Shown here: positions 24,123 through 35,919 of the stretch, piece after piece
How positions within the stretch are numbered: position 1 is the first letter of the stretch
How the letters are laid out: every line of letters begins with the position of its first letter
NCBI GenBank assembly: GCA_038373865.1
Contig: JAXGGA010004516.1
Span: forward strand, 1-64,000
Source of the DNA: Uloborus plumipes
Taxonomy: Eukaryota > Arthropoda > Arachnida > Araneae > Uloboridae
DNA: 64,000 nt
Direction of reading: 5' to 3'
The notes under the pieces: model-generated
What the model was told of the DNA's origin: nothing
Seen by the model: the letters and a program-made list of their open reading frames with translations, nothing else
The model's database searches: none
Position numbers and translations under genes: made by a program

Positions 24123-24812
24123 CATAATGGAGAACATTTCTACGCAAATAAGGTCCTAATAAGGTTATAGAAGATGTTTCCGAGAGATTAAAAATGGCAT
24201 TTGTTTCACAAAAATAACTAATGATGATTAATTAAGAACATTTCAAAGTCATGGAGTTGGTATCTTCCGAAATAAACTAATTTGGAATCAATTTGAAAGT
24301 GGTTTTGATTATTTAGTATTTTATTCCTGAGATTAACATAAATGTTAGTTCTGAAATTGTTTTACATCCAATGTTGATTTATCCGAGATCTAGTGAATGA
24401 GAACTGAAGATTTCATATAAAACAAGAAACCTTAATTTTAAATTCTAGGAATGCCATCACAACGCTTAAAATTATATCTATTACATGCCCCAGTTGGCTC
24501 TTATACACAATAAGATTCTGAATTATATTTTGTGTGATGAGATAACTCTATCTGGGATGCTGGCTAGCGGCCCGTAAGTGATGAAAAATTTTCAAGAGAA
24601 TCCCTTTGGCTAAAAAGTTAGGAACCACTGGTTTTCTCCGATCCTTCTCCCCTTGCCAATAAATTAAACGTTGACACTCCTGCGGAGGGAAGACGGGATC
24701 TTGTCCCCCAAACCTGTCAAGACATCCACGCCCACTGGGGGAAGGAAAACAGTGTGGTTCTCTCTCGATTTACCCGAAAGCTGAAAATTTTCTGTGTGAT
24801 GGGTCCTCTTAA

Positions 24813-26041
24813 GGCTCGCATAATTTTGAAGAAAATGGTCATAAAAGTGCCTATTTTTTTATTCAAGAAAATTATATTCAACTCTAAAATAAAACTCTAA
24901 AATATAACTCTAATAATATTTTTCTCTAAAAACGTTGCAAATAGACTAGTGCAGCAATCTGGTGTACATATTGAGGAATAAAACATGATTCCGGGCATAA
25001 GAAATAGATTGTTTTATTATTTTTCGCGCATTATTTTTGAACACTTCAGCCCGGAAATATCACGGGCGCGAGAAATAGAGGACGAAACTTCACCCCGTCA
25101 TTTTCACGGGAGCGAGAAGGAGGGGGTTAAACTGAATCTTATCCAGCTAATCAAAATACTTTTGTCTTATTTTTCCAGAAATTAAATAAAGGGAAAGAAT
25201 TTCAAATTTTAATTTAATATGGATTTTTTTTTTTCAATATTTGCTTTGGAGATGCAAAAAGAAAAAAAAAATCTCATAGGGCAGACGGCACTTCTCCTGG
25301 CATAATACTGCCTTATCCCTGGGGATGGGGGGGGGGGGGGTATGATATCGTTCTTGCAATGGACTGCTCTTTTATTAGTATGACCCTTTTTTTTAATTGA
25401 GAGCCCCGCAAAAAAATTTCGCCCAGGACCCTGCAAGACCTAGAGCCGCTACTGTCTTCGTAGACATTATGTCCTCCTAATGAATGCATTCCTGGCATTA
25501 AAAAAAACTCATGTTCTTTCTATGCTAGATATAAGAATAAGATTTTCATTTCACGCTTTCAAAAATATATTACCTACTGTAATTTTATTTCCTTGAAGAT
25601 GTAATGGCTGAATTTTGAATTTAGCTTACAACAAATGAAACACATAGAGGCAGTTAGAAAGATTTGCAAAAATATTCCCTATTTATTAAGTTTCGACATT
25701 TTAGCATTTTGTAAAAGCCTTTTCTCCAATTTTAGCTTTTTTGCTAAAGAACTTTTAAACTTAGCATAAACACTGAATATGTGATGCTGATATTTTAGAT
25801 TATAGCAGATATTCAGTTAGGTGATGATTAGCTTTTAAATCTGTCCTTAGTCATTGTTTTGTTTGAAAAGAGAGGTGGGGTTCTTTAAATTATGTTTTCT
25901 CCCTTCCCCCAAGAAACCCTTCAGTAAGTATTAATTTGATTGGGTACCAAGTTCAAATGTCTGTTTGACTTTAAAAAGCTCTTTAAACTTTAAGAAAATG
26001 TTTAGATTTAAATTTCTTTAACTTATATCTGTTTTTCCTAG
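24813..26041. other. Intron end before AFF exon 26042
   Basis: Contains short repeat debris: CACGGG(A/C)GCGAGAA blocks at 25050-25125, a G-run near 25328, and GCCCCGCAAAAAAATTTCGCCC near 25403. Ends with the tract TCTGTTTTTCCTAG, the acceptor of the next exon. No separate gene is seen. Confidence 0.5.
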
Positions 26042-26521
26042 GTGCTTCCTGAGACGGAAGACGAAATGGCTCGTAGAATTAAAACTATGCTTGGAGATTA
26101 CGTACATACTGATGGCATTCATGATGACACTTCTAAACTTATCAACAACGAAATAGCCACCAAGCAACATGCTCTTTCAGTGCCAGAGGTTATAGAAAAC
26201 AATAATTCTACAGAAGTTTTTTCAAACAAAAATGCAGTTGAAAGCACAGAAGGGCTGCAAGCAGAAAATTTGATGTCCATTTCTGAAAATCATAACTTAA
26301 ATTCTGAATCATGCCTCAATAGTGATGTCCTAAATAATATTTCTGATAAAGATAATCAACTGCTTTCTGAAATGTGTGGTACATATTCTCGTAGATCTTC
26401 TTTAAAAAGACAATGTAAGGAAAGAATTAGTTTATTTGATTACAATCCAATGTTTAATCTTCGACTTAAAAGAACAAAACCAACTTGCTCAACAAAGCAA
26501 AAACTTCGTGATCTTACTGAA
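26042..26521 (+). CDS. AFF/lilliputian-like gene, exon with RIKTMLGDY block
   Basis: The exon follows acceptor TTTTTCCTAG (AG 26040-26041) and ends at donor GAA|GTAAGC. It is 160 codons, phase 0 at both ends, assembled residues 21-180. It begins VLPETEDEMARRIKTMLGDY, matching the conserved N-terminal AFF segment (vertebrate SSRIQSMLGNYDEM). The rest is acidic and Asn/Ser-rich, then basic near the end (SSLKRQCKERIS, LRLKRTKPT), as expected for a largely disordered nuclear scaffold. AFF proteins hold P-TEFb and ELL in the super elongation complex. That function is inferred from the family. Confidence 0.9.
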
Positions 26522-26650
26522 GTAAGCATTTACATTTTCTATTTAAGCATTTGAAAAATTAGTCCACGAAAAAGCTCTGTTTCAGTGCTGTGTTCAATGT
26601 GTTATTAAAAAAAATATATTAATGTTGACTCTTTTTTTTTTTAATTTTAG

Positions 26651-26675
26651 GAAAATAAGAATGGGTTCGAAAACT
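26651..26675 (+). CDS. AFF-like gene, 25-nt microexon
   Basis: Acceptor TTAATTTTAG (AG 26649-26650) and donor ACT|GTAAGT (GT 26676) delimit 25 nt reading ENKNGFEN plus one base. Phase 0 in and phase 1 out fit exactly between the preceding exon and the exon at 29289, where T+CT gives Ser. Strong splice sites and frame compatibility support it. There is no homology evidence for so short a piece. Confidence 0.72.
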
Positions 26676-27076
26676 GTAAGTAATTTATTATAAATTTGAA
26701 AATTTTTATGTACCTAAAATCATTTATTTTATCATTAAGTTTTTACTAAGGATTTTTTTTTTTTTTTTCAATTAAAGAAAAAATGAAACACATTCTTTTA
26801 TTTTACCTACCAATTAGCTTGCATCATGCAACTCAGAAAATCTCTCAGAACAAAAATTTGAAATTAAGCTTAGTGGTGGAGAAAATGCTTGTTAGTCCAT
26901 CTGTAGGCCCCCTGAAAACTCCAACTTTAGGATGCACCATTAGCTTTCTAATGTGATTAATTTTTTGCAAAATATATTTTTTATGCTCTGATGTTTTGAT
27001 TGTTCATATTAACATTAGCATAGCACCCTTATTGGATTTCATTCTGAAAAATTCCCTTCGGTTTTGTTGTATTTTG
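26676..27076. other. Intron sequence before foldback element
   Basis: Unremarkable AT-rich intron DNA. A phrase related to CTCCAACTTTAGGATGC at 26920 resembles blocks inside the following foldback element, suggesting repeat debris. Confidence 0.4.
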
Positions 27077-27080
27077 TTAA

Positions 27081-28422
27081 GAGCAAGAACCTGAGAGAGT
27101 GTCACGCCTGTGATTCATGACCTCTCAGATTTTTTCCAAAAAATTACCAAATGTTTATTATCTTATTGAATTACCAAATCCAGAATGTTTTGCTCTAAAG
27201 TTGAGTTGTTTAGTTTTTATGGACCCCTAAAGTTGAAGGTGCGGCATCAAAAATTAAGCGGATTTTCAAGACATGGAAATTGCTGTGAGCCAAAACTCTT
27301 ACCAGGAACTGTTTAACTCCAATTTTCTTTTTGTATATGGAATATAGAAGGTTGAAACTTTACAAAATGAATGTTAAATTTGTGATAAGTTGTTGCCGTA
27401 AGGTCAGTGAAGGCCCTCAAAACAGGGCATTTTTGACGTTTTTTAGCGTTTTTGAGGTCCAAAAACAGCTTGTACATTTCAGTTGGCACGGCAAAAGTAG
27501 TGTCGTTTGAAAGACCAGTGTAAGCACTTTAAAATAATGTATAAATAACCGAGGAAAGTTCAACGTGCTTTTAGTTGCGTAAGGCCGAAATATGAAAAAT
27601 GTCATATTTTACCGATATTCAAACGGTCATAACTTCCTCTGCCAACAACATATTGAAATATTTTTTTCGCCAATGTCATACTCTATTCTTTGTCTTAACA
27701 GAACAGTTGAGTCCTTTGAGGCGAAATGTGAAAAAATTTTTACAAAAAATTTATTTTTTTCTGTGCATTTTTTGTAAAAATTTTTTTTACATTTCGCCTC
27801 AAAGGACTCAACTGTTCTGTTAAGACAAAGAATAGAGCATGACATTGGCAAAAAAAATTGTTGTTGGCAGAGGAAATTATGACCGTTTGAATATCGGTAA
27901 AATATGACATTTTTCATATTTCGGCCTTACGCAACTAAAAGCACGTTGAACTTTCCTCGGTTATTTATACATTATTTTAAAGTGCTTACACTGGTCTTTC
28001 AAACGACACTATTTTTGCCGTGCCAACTGAAATGTACAAGCTGTTTTTGGACCTCAAAAATGCTAAAAAACGTACGGCAACAACTTACCTTACAGCAACA
28101 ACTTACCACAAATTTAACATTCATTTTGTAAAGTTTCAACCTTCTATATTCCATATACAAAAAGAAAATTGCAGTTTAACAGTTCCTGGTAAGAGTTTTG
28201 GCTCTCAGCAATTTCCATGTCTTGAAAGATCCGCTTAATTTTTGATGCCGCACCTTCAACTTTAGGGATCCATAAAAACTAAACAACTCAACTTTAGAGC
28301 AAAACATTCTGGATTTGGTCTTTCAATAAGATAATAAACATTTGGTAATTTTTGGGAGAAAATCTGAGAGGTCATGAATCACCTCATAATGCTAGGCGTG
28401 ACAGTTTCTCAGATTCTTGCTC
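27081..28422. mobile_element. TTAA-flanked long-inverted-repeat (foldback) element
   Basis: Two arms of about 650 bp face each other around a centre near 27760. The left arm starts GAGCAAGAACCTGAGA and the right arm ends with its inverse TCTCAGATTCTTGCTC. TTAA lies on both sides (27077-27080 and 28423-28426), as for piggyBac-type insertions. The arms are very similar, so the same peptide frame appears on both strands near the centre, but that is an effect of the palindrome and not evidence for a gene. Small indels distinguish the arms, for example near 28075-28105. It lies in the AFF intron 26676-29288, so the primary transcript could form a long hairpin. Confidence 0.8.
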
Positions 28423-28499
28423 TTAATTAGTTCCGTTGTTTAAAAAGCGGTTAAAATTGCATAAGTCAGTGCTAGAAATAAGCTGTCGCTGATCTAATT

Positions 28500-28870
28500 T
28501 TTCAAACAAAAGTTTTTGTTTGAAGCCTAGATAGTGCGCCAAATTTGCTGTAGAAACTTAGGCCTACATAGTAGTTTTTCGTTCCTGACACATTGTGATT
28601 AAGAATTGCAATTGGAGAGCGTAGGGAATTGAGATAAATTTGTAAAAGCAGTTTTCAAACACAATTCACTTTGTATTTAAAAAAATATTTTTTTTTGTAA
28701 ATTTTAAATATGCTAGTGGCAATGTCTTTAATATATTTAAAAAAAAAAAATATTTGGATAAATAACTTTGGTGAATTAAAAATGCTAACTAGGTTCATTT
28801 TGAGGCCTAGAAACTTAAAATAGGCGCTATCATGACGCCTAGATTTAAATTTTTATTTCAAACACTGGCA
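28500..28870 (+). repeat. Interspersed repeat, copy related to 10880-11245
   Basis: It shares ordered blocks with the earlier copy (TTTGAAGCCTAGATAGTG, GAGGCCTAGAAACTTA, ATCATGACGCCTAGATTTAAA). The copies are diverged, in the same orientation, and non-coding as far as can be seen. Confidence 0.5.
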
Positions 28871-29160
28871 TGAGTATCTGATTGTTTTGCATGAAAAATG
28901 CTAAAGCAATCAATGAGTTTTTCATTTTCACAAATCATTAAAAATTGCTTCATGAAAGTTGACTTTGATAATATTATTCAGATTATAATTAAGTAAAATA
29001 TATAAAAATCAATATTATGCAAATTTAATGTTTTCAAACAGTCTGTTGCTTGAAGTTAAAAGAAACTCTAGTATGTTTTTTTTTTTTTAAATGAAGAAAC
29101 ATTAGATATTTTACTTTGCTTGTTAATTTAAATATTTTTTTTCATTTGTTATAAATTTTC

Positions 29161-29164
<4 letters not shown>

Positions 29165-29235
<71 letters not shown>
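29165..29235. repeat. (AT)n microsatellite
   Basis: About 71 bp of uninterrupted AT dinucleotides, some 55 bp upstream of the next AFF exon acceptor. Confidence 0.95.
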
Positions 29236-29238
<3 letters not shown>

Positions 29239-29288
29239 GTATTTTCAATTTGTAAAACTATTTTATTAGCATTGGTTTTATTCCATAG

Positions 29289-29343
29289 CTGACAGTATAA
29301 ATTTTCCAATCAAGAATAACTTACTTCCATCTGAAAATACTAG
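29289..29343 (+). CDS. AFF-like gene, 55-nt exon
   Basis: Acceptor TTTTATTCCATAG (AG 29287-29288) and donor ACTAG|GTAAGC. With the incoming T it reads SDSINFPIKNNLLPSENT and leaves AG, which the next exon completes to Arg. Splice signals and phases fit. No conserved motif is recognised. Confidence 0.75.
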
Positions 29344-29529
29344 GTAAGCTTGTTGACATTTTATTTGGAGCCGATTGATTGTATAAAGTCAAAGTTTTAA
29401 AATTTATTTTACATTTTTAACGTATGATTTTTGCTTTTATTTTGTTGACTTGCAATTAATAATGATTAGTTTTTATTTTAATATCAATGAAATTCTTTAT
29501 TATATTTTCATTATGAAATTGTTTTATAG

Positions 29530-29662
29530 GCAAGAAGAAATGACAGATAATCTTTCATCATTAGTTGATTCAATGAACTCGCGTCACAATTTTACCAGAA
29601 CTTTCCTAGAAGATCCGCTTGAGGAGCCGTCAAGAGTGAAAAATCATTTGCATAAAAATGAG
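29530..29662 (+). CDS. AFF-like gene, exon with LVDSMN...FLEDPLEEP
   Basis: Acceptor TTGTTTTATAG, then a frame reading RQEEMTDNLSSLVDSMNSRH and continuing FTRTFLEDPLEEPSRVKNHLHKNE to the donor GAG|GTAGCT. It is 133 nt, ends in phase 0, and gives assembled residues 207-251. The donor is weaker than its neighbours, but the frame stops soon after it (by 29713), so an intron must start close by. It joins cleanly to the exon at 33396. Confidence 0.78.
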
Positions 29663-32259
29663 GTAGCTCATTCCTTGCTCTATTTTCCATTTAGTTTCTT
29701 TCTACCTATTTAAGTTCAAGTCAAGTAAAATATATTGTTCTGATTTTATGAGTTTGATTTAAGTATGACTGGTTGTAAAACAAAGTTTAATCAGCATTAT
29801 CCATTGTAACTGACAATACATTATAAATACTTTTTTTCCCCACAGTTAATATTCCCCAGATTGTTGTTTCCCTAAGATTTTGTATTACATCCTACAGCCA
29901 AGGGTGCGGAATATGTCTGAACTTTAGTTGGGGGAAATTTTGAAGGAAAAATAAAAAAGGCGAACATCCTCCCTCCCTCTTTCCCTTTTTGATGTCTTGC
30001 AGGGAATTCTCACTGAGTTCCTTACTCTAAGAATTTATAAAACAGGTTTCCTTTTCTTTTCTTTTTTTTAAAACCAGTTGTACCTTTTATTTTTAATGCA
30101 TTGTCTTTTTTACCAAAGAAATTTGGCAAATGATGTCAATTAGAAGTATGCATAATATATTAGATTACTATGCCACCCTATATAATAATGCTTTAACTAT
30201 CATGTATCAGTTTAGGGATATTCAATGACAAATGTTGCATAGTAAACGCTCATTTATGCGGCATTCAAGTAACTGGAAAATTTCGTCGGAGGTCCTCAAT
30301 TTTAAACTCTACAAATAAAGTAGATTTTATGGCTTTAAAGCTCATTTTATTCTTTAAAGTATTCATTTCTGCAATCATGATTTTGTCAAAGTGCTTGCTT
30401 TCGTTTGTACGATTTTTGTTGCCTGTTACTTTAGTCTTCAATCAATTAATTTTGCGCTGTAATCATATTGCATTTTTAAAAAGAAATGAGTATTAAATCA
30501 AAACCACTATCAGAAAACTCGGGAGTACAGCAATTCACGCACTTTTCGCGTCATTTGACTTTCACTGTAATTATTTACTCTTTATTTCACACTCAGACCA
30601 TGCAAAATTGCAGCAGAATGTATGAGTATTTACTTCTCTAGCGTTTTTTTTTATCAGAGTTGGACTAAAATCAGGAAAATGTGCACATTTTGAGTTTTTT
30701 TCTTCAAGAATTCCTTAACCACTTCCCTTACAAATTCTTTTTGGAAAAAATTGCAAAAAAAAAAAAAAAAAAAAAAAACGCATTTTTTTTTTAAATTTAA
30801 TTTTGAAATACAAGAAAACGAAGCAATACAAATAAAATATGTAGGTTTCAAGTTGAATTTTTAATTATTTATAGGCGTAAAATCAATTAGTTTCACCAGA
30901 GTTTTCTCGGGATAATAATTACCTGCAACTCATACGAGCCCGAGATAACTCGGGATAATCAGGCAAGCGAATAAGAAAATTTTTTGGACATTCTGCCCTT
31001 GCTTATAAGTTGACCCCCTAACTTTCAGCTTCATTTTTTGGAATAAATTTCTCGATGGATAGGCGAGTATATACGGTATTCGCATAATTTATGTAGGAAA
31101 CATGGATATTATTTAAAATTTACGGGTAAATTCATGCTTTTTCGAAAATCGGCAAAAAATTGACAATTTTGAGAAATTTAATGGAATATCGGACAAAAGG
31201 TTCCTAGTTTTCCAGATTCTGGGTAAAACACTTTATTTTAAAGCATCTTTACATTAGCTAAGGTGAAAAAATGAACCGTAAGTTACTCACGTTCAACTAT
31301 CCGGAAAATTTGCGTACGCGGAATTCGGTGTTTCCGCTAGCATTCCGGATAGTCGAGCTTTTTCTGTACATAAGTCGGGAAATTCCTCTTCAGTTTATCA
31401 TTTGAGGGGTGTCTATACTGCACCAGCTTATTTCTATTTTGGATGATTTTTTTTTCATTTGGAGTTTTTTTCTGTAGAGCTTAGCGCCTTTTTGACAAAA
31501 CGCTGTGCCACATAACCTTGCACATTTGGACAGTGTGGTCTTAATTATTTCTTCATTTTAATCATCTACTTTGTAATTTATTTATGATATTGAGATGATT
31601 AACAGCTTAACTCACTCTCTAAATGTAGCATATGTTACCTTACAGTAAGCCATGCTACTTTAGTTTTATGCAAAATCTAATTTCATATGATGACTAAAAC
31701 ATCTTTCATATTATGTTTTCAATTTTGTTACTTGCAAATTACACTTCTCAGCACTAAAATTCTATTCCACTCAAAAAGAGTAATTTTCCAAGTATTTTGC
31801 CTCGCTAAACATGAAAATCACCATAACAAATTGAAATTTACTCTTGTTTTCAAGATTCAGAGTCACTAAGATAGTGAAATCTCACTAATGTTCTATTTTT
31901 TTCTGCCACACAGATGCACTTCCCATGGAACTAACCACCTTTATACTTCAACCCCTGGTTGCGGCAGAAAATCTCACTACATAAAATACCATGCGACTTC
32001 AAGAAATTTAAATTCTAGGGCAAGAAATGTTGCAAATGAGTTTTTAGCAGGTCCACTTGTGCTCATTCTGTTTTTCTGCTTCCACTTGTGCTCATTCTGT
32101 CGGGTATAATGAAGAACTTTGAAAGTTTTAAACAAAGATGATTTTCTGATACCTTAGAGGGTAATTCCTGACTTGTAGCAATGGTTGAAGAAAGAATTTT
32201 TAACGACCTTTCAAATATGCACAATTATGAAGATCACTCTTTTTAATAAAACATTTGGA
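29663..32259. other. Intron sequence with repeat fragments
   Basis: Contains short palindromic debris such as the CCGGAAAATTTGCG / ATTCCGGATAGTCGAGC pair at 31288-31362 and AACTCGGGA blocks at 30515 and 30945. An open frame at 31912-32050 follows a fair acceptor but is out of phase with the flanking exons. No other exon is supported. Confidence 0.45.
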
Positions 32260-32427
32260 CAGGCCTGTCACGTAGGGGGGCAGGGGGGATCAATTGCCCC
32301 CCTGGCTTTGAGAAATCAATGTATTTACACATAAGTGGGCATGGTTTTTGATGTTTTCCGGTGAAATTGCATTGTGCTTGGACCCTTTGCCCCCCCCCCC
32401 CTGGAAAAACTTGAAATGACGTCCCTG
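32260..32427. mobile_element. Short hAT MITE, 168 bp
   Basis: Starts CAGGCCTGTCACGTAGGG and ends GAAATGACGTCCCTG. The 8-bp flanks CATTTGGA (32252-32259) and CATTAGGA (32428-32435) differ at one base. A C-run near 32391 matches the G-run near the left end. It is non-coding, and in AFF intron 29663-33395. Confidence 0.62.
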
Positions 32428-32890
32428 CATTAGGAGGGGATGGGAAAAACAACTTGTCTGCATTTAAGCGTATGTTACTTATAGTTCTACGCAGCAGAGA
32501 AGACAAGAACTAAGCATAATTGGTCAAATAAATGCTACAGAATTTCTATGAATATTGATGCAATATATGTCTCTGAAACGCAATTTTCTCCACTTCCAAG
32601 ATGTTTTGCCTAAAAACTGGAACTGTGAAGGATGAGCATGGGGAAAGGTTTTTCTAAGCTATCGCTGCAATGGATGAAGATATTGGGGTCATTGAGTTAA
32701 GTTAATGCTTGGTAGATTCTTCTGGACTATTAAAAGAGATTCTTCTTTGAGGTTCAAGTAACAATTGAAAATGGAGTGGTTACAACAATGTAACAGCTGC
32801 TGGTTTCTGATAAACAAACATTACTTAATGAAACAGGACATATTTAATTACATTTGTTGCACAGGATATATATTTTTCTTTTTAAAATTA

Positions 32891-33117
32891 CCGTAAAGTC
32901 GGGTTACTTGGACCCACAAGGGGGTTACTTGAGCCCACAGTAAAATGATAAAATCTGGGTTTGGTACTAGCGTTAGAGACTGCAGAGTGCTTCTACCTAG
33001 CAGAGAAATGAGGAACTACGTGCAAGTCTTCAACTAGTAAGTACCAAACCCAGATTTTATCATTTTACTGTAATGGGCTCAAGTAACCCCTAGGGTCCAA
33101 GTAACCTGACTTTACGG
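32891..33117. mobile_element. TA-flanked palindromic MITE, 227 bp
   Basis: The ends are CCGTAAAGTCGGGTTACTTG and its inverse CAAGTAACCTGACTTTACGG, flanked by TA (32889-32890 and 33118-33119). Longer inner arms also pair (AGTAAAATGATAAAATCTGG near 32940 with its inverse near 33050). It is probably a Tc1/mariner-group MITE. Confidence 0.82.
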
Positions 33118-33395
33118 TACCTTAAAAGCAATGGATGATTTTTGTGGATCTTCCTCCTGGATCTTCCATATTCGTTTTTCTTGACCCAAAATTAGGAAGT
33201 CTTGGCTGTTTAAAACCAGGGGACATACAAAAAGTCTTGTGTAGTGTTATCAATGAATAACTTGAAAAAATTCTACCTGAGTTACAGAATTTGATTTCTG
33301 ACTTTATGGTGATTCAGGGCTATATTTTGATTTCATTTATCTGTTTTCAAATTTATTACCAAGCTGAAATAAAAAATATTTTAAATATTTTTCAG

Positions 33396-33523
33396 GTGAA
33401 AGAAAATGATTTAAACTCATTTCCTGCTACGAAAGCTGAAAGGGACTTCATTGAACAGATCTCAAATACTTCTGAAATAAAAATTAAGTCCAAGAAGAAA
33501 AAGAAAAAGAAATCATATAAGAG
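33396..33523 (+). CDS. AFF-like gene, lysine-rich exon
   Basis: Acceptor AATATTTTTCAG (AG 33394-33395). It reads VKENDLNSFPATKAERDFIE and on through a run of lysines (KSKKKKKKKSYKR), a likely nuclear localisation signal. The donor is AG|GTATTT, weak but phase-compatible: AG plus T from the next exon gives Ser. Assembled residues 252-293. Confidence 0.78.
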
Positions 33524-33626
33524 GTATTTTTGAATTTTTAAATAAACATTTTTACAATACATTTTTCCCTATCTTTTAAAAATATTGTTTTTTCCATATT
33601 TTAAAATTTGGCAATTTCTTTTCTAG

Positions 33627-34604
33627 TTTATCCATATCTGATGGAAATTATGATCAAGAAAGTGCTGAATTTCATTCTTCTTACATCAACAAGGAATTGA
33701 AAACAGGGCCCTGTGAAATAAAGAATGGTGTTATTAAAATTCGCCTGAGTAAACTGCCTGAATGTAGAAAGACTAATACTGAAAATGATTATGAAGTATC
33801 TATCTGTGACTCTGCTCTAATTGGCTGCAAAACATTATCAGTGCCTTTAAGTCCATTGTCACCAGCTATATATTCTGCTTACTGTGAATCATTTAAAGTC
33901 AAGAAGAAAAGTCACTCATCTAGCAAAATAAAACATTTGTTTAAAAAGAAGTCAAAGAAAAATGGAGTGCCTCAAGAAATTTCTGAAACTCATAAAATAA
34001 ATGACTCCAGCAATAGCATATCAAATGAATTTGAGCATGAAAAAAGCAATGAATCTAATCTTGCATCTGTTGCCATGAATAGTGAAGATAACATTTCCAG
34101 TACTACAAATTCTTGTGAGAATTTGGAGGAGAAAACTGATTGTAAATTTCAGCAAATAAAAGAGCAACATGATATTTCTTGTAATTCTAAATTTAAGGAC
34201 TCTCCTACTCAGTATCCTGGAGAAAATGGCACTAAAAATGAGTCTAAAGCATGTGACGATTTTTCTCTCTTGGAAACATCAAATGCATGCAGCAGCAATT
34301 TAACTGTAGAGAAAACATGTTCTAATTCTTTTGAAACATGTAATTCACAAATAATGTGCTCAATTAATTTATCCCTTCTTGACAGGGTTCCAGCTAGAAT
34401 ATGTACTTCTCCTAAATATGAAAATAAAGATCTTAACCACCTTGGTGATAGTAAACAAGTAGATGACAATTTATTTGATATCAGCAATGAAAAAAACAGC
34501 CAAAATTCAAGTTCTTCTATTTTAAGCAACAATAGCAGTAATATTATCAAAAGGGAAATTGAAACTCCTCCAATGTATCAACCTACCAGTGCTCTTTTCG
34601 ATAG
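33627..34604 (+). CDS. AFF/lilliputian-like gene, large exon with INLSLLDRVP block
   Basis: Acceptor TTTCTTTTCTAG, 978 nt, donor GATAG|GTAAGC, assembled residues 294-619. The exon encodes a Ser/Asn/Lys-rich, probably disordered region with a second basic cluster (KHLFKKKSKK). Near assembled residue 540 it has MCSINLSLLDRVPAR, which matches the conserved AFF segment seen in vertebrate AFF4 as VKIDLNLLTRIPGK. This is the strongest mid-protein evidence for AFF identity. It is followed by serine- and asparagine-rich sequence (NSSSSILSNNSSN). No stop or frameshift interrupts the exon. Confidence 0.92.
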
Positions 34605-35919
34605 GTAAGCATGTGTTCTCAGTTTTCCATATTATTGTATTCATACTTTAAGAAATGTCTGTATAAAATGCTTTTAAATGATATTTTAGGTGAGAATTTT
34701 CATTACGTTTTTGTTTTTTGCATTGTGTGTATATAATGGTCGCGAAACACTTACATTGATCTCATAGTTTTCTAGTTATACATTGTGGTATTTGTGAAAG
34801 AGTTAAAAATGATATTGCACTATTTTATCTCCTTTAAACTGGTGTATATAAATTTAGTTTTTTTTTTTTTTTTTTAAACTATGCAATGCCTTCTTCTTAT
34901 GAGAATTTGAAGATTCAAATAGGAATAAAATCTTTTTACTGCAATATATGCTCCTATAGAATCGTTGAGTACAGTTGGCAAAATAACATATTTATCCAGT
35001 TAAATTATAAACTAAGTTTAGTGAACAGTAGGGTGGAGTGAAAAAATTAATTTTTGATTTTATCTACTGTGATTGAGGATAAGTAACAATTCTGTAAAAT
35101 ATTTCACTTTTGCGACGTCATCTTAAGTCTGCGCATTTGGCCTAAAGTTTTGAAATTTTTGATTTTTGTTTAGATTTTTCAATTTTTTAAAAAAATATTG
35201 CAAATGATAAAACTAGTGACGGGTGGTTATTAAATGGAAGAAAAAGTTTTGAAATATGCGAGGAATTTTTTCAAACCATTTAAGATTATGATTTCAGTTC
35301 GTGCATTACGCTTTAAGTTCATCAAATTTCTCAAAATTTCGGATATTTTCAACATTTTTTAACTCGGTATTTCCTCTCAATATTCAATTGAAGTGTCTTT
35401 AAACCTGTTTTTATTCCTTTTGTTATTACTTTGAACTCTGCAACTCTTTGCTAGCTCATGTGGAACTACCCAAGACTCACCACGAGGAGGTGCACTTCAT
35501 CCTAAAAGAGCAAGGACACTTTTACCGCAAAAGTTATGAACTCTTTTAAAAATTAATAATATGGGAGAAGATAGATTTCAACATTATTTAGCATTTCTAA
35601 CAATGGCAAATATTTTGTTTCATTTGCTGTTATTATTACTGAAAGTGATCACTGATCTACTGATCATTCGTTGGTAAGAAAAATGGAAACTTAGGCGGAA
35701 ATTTAAGTGAGAAAATGTTCAAGATTACAATACTTATTTTGCTGCTTAAAAAGAAGTAAAAATGGGAAGAAAGTTATTTAAAATGTATGCAATATTTCCA
35801 CCTTTTTGAATTATACTTTCATTCACATAAAATAGTGACCCAACTTGACTGTTACAAACTTTTCTAAAATTAGTGTAAGCGAAAACCTTTTGTTTAAGTA
35901 TAGTGAGAAATTAGTATTT
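34605..35919. other. AFF intron, AT-rich, no element boundary seen
   Basis: It contains a T-run at about 34860 and unremarkable AT-rich sequence. A more GC-balanced phrase at 35455-35530 (AACTACCCAAGACTCACCAC) looks like old repeat or coding debris but has no family match. Confidence 0.45.

Larger units (their letters stand above)
13724..24808. mobile_element. Possible 11-kb TTAA-flanked element with many nested insertions
   Basis: The left boundary is TTAA|GAGGACCCATCA (TTAA 13720-13723) and the right boundary is TGATGGGTCCTC|TTAA (TTAA 24809-24812). This gives a 12-bp perfect inverted terminus with a TTAA target duplication, as in piggyBac-type elements. Beyond the terminus the two ends do not align well, and no transposase was found inside. 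The interval includes a TIR element (14595-16122), an interspersed repeat, the copia element and a pogo-like MITE. The pairing of these ends could be coincidental. Confidence 0.38.

Noticed and set aside
27592..27917. Similar small proteins on opposite strands near 27600-27917
   Set aside because: They are the two arms of a palindromic transposon read in both directions, and they stop within low-complexity AT-rich sequence.
31912..32050. Possible AFF exon after acceptor CTGCCACACAG (frame with HGTNHLYTSTPGCGRK)
   Set aside because: The flanking exons are both in phase 0, and in that phase this stretch hits a stop after six codons. The open frame needs a different phase, and the donor is weak.
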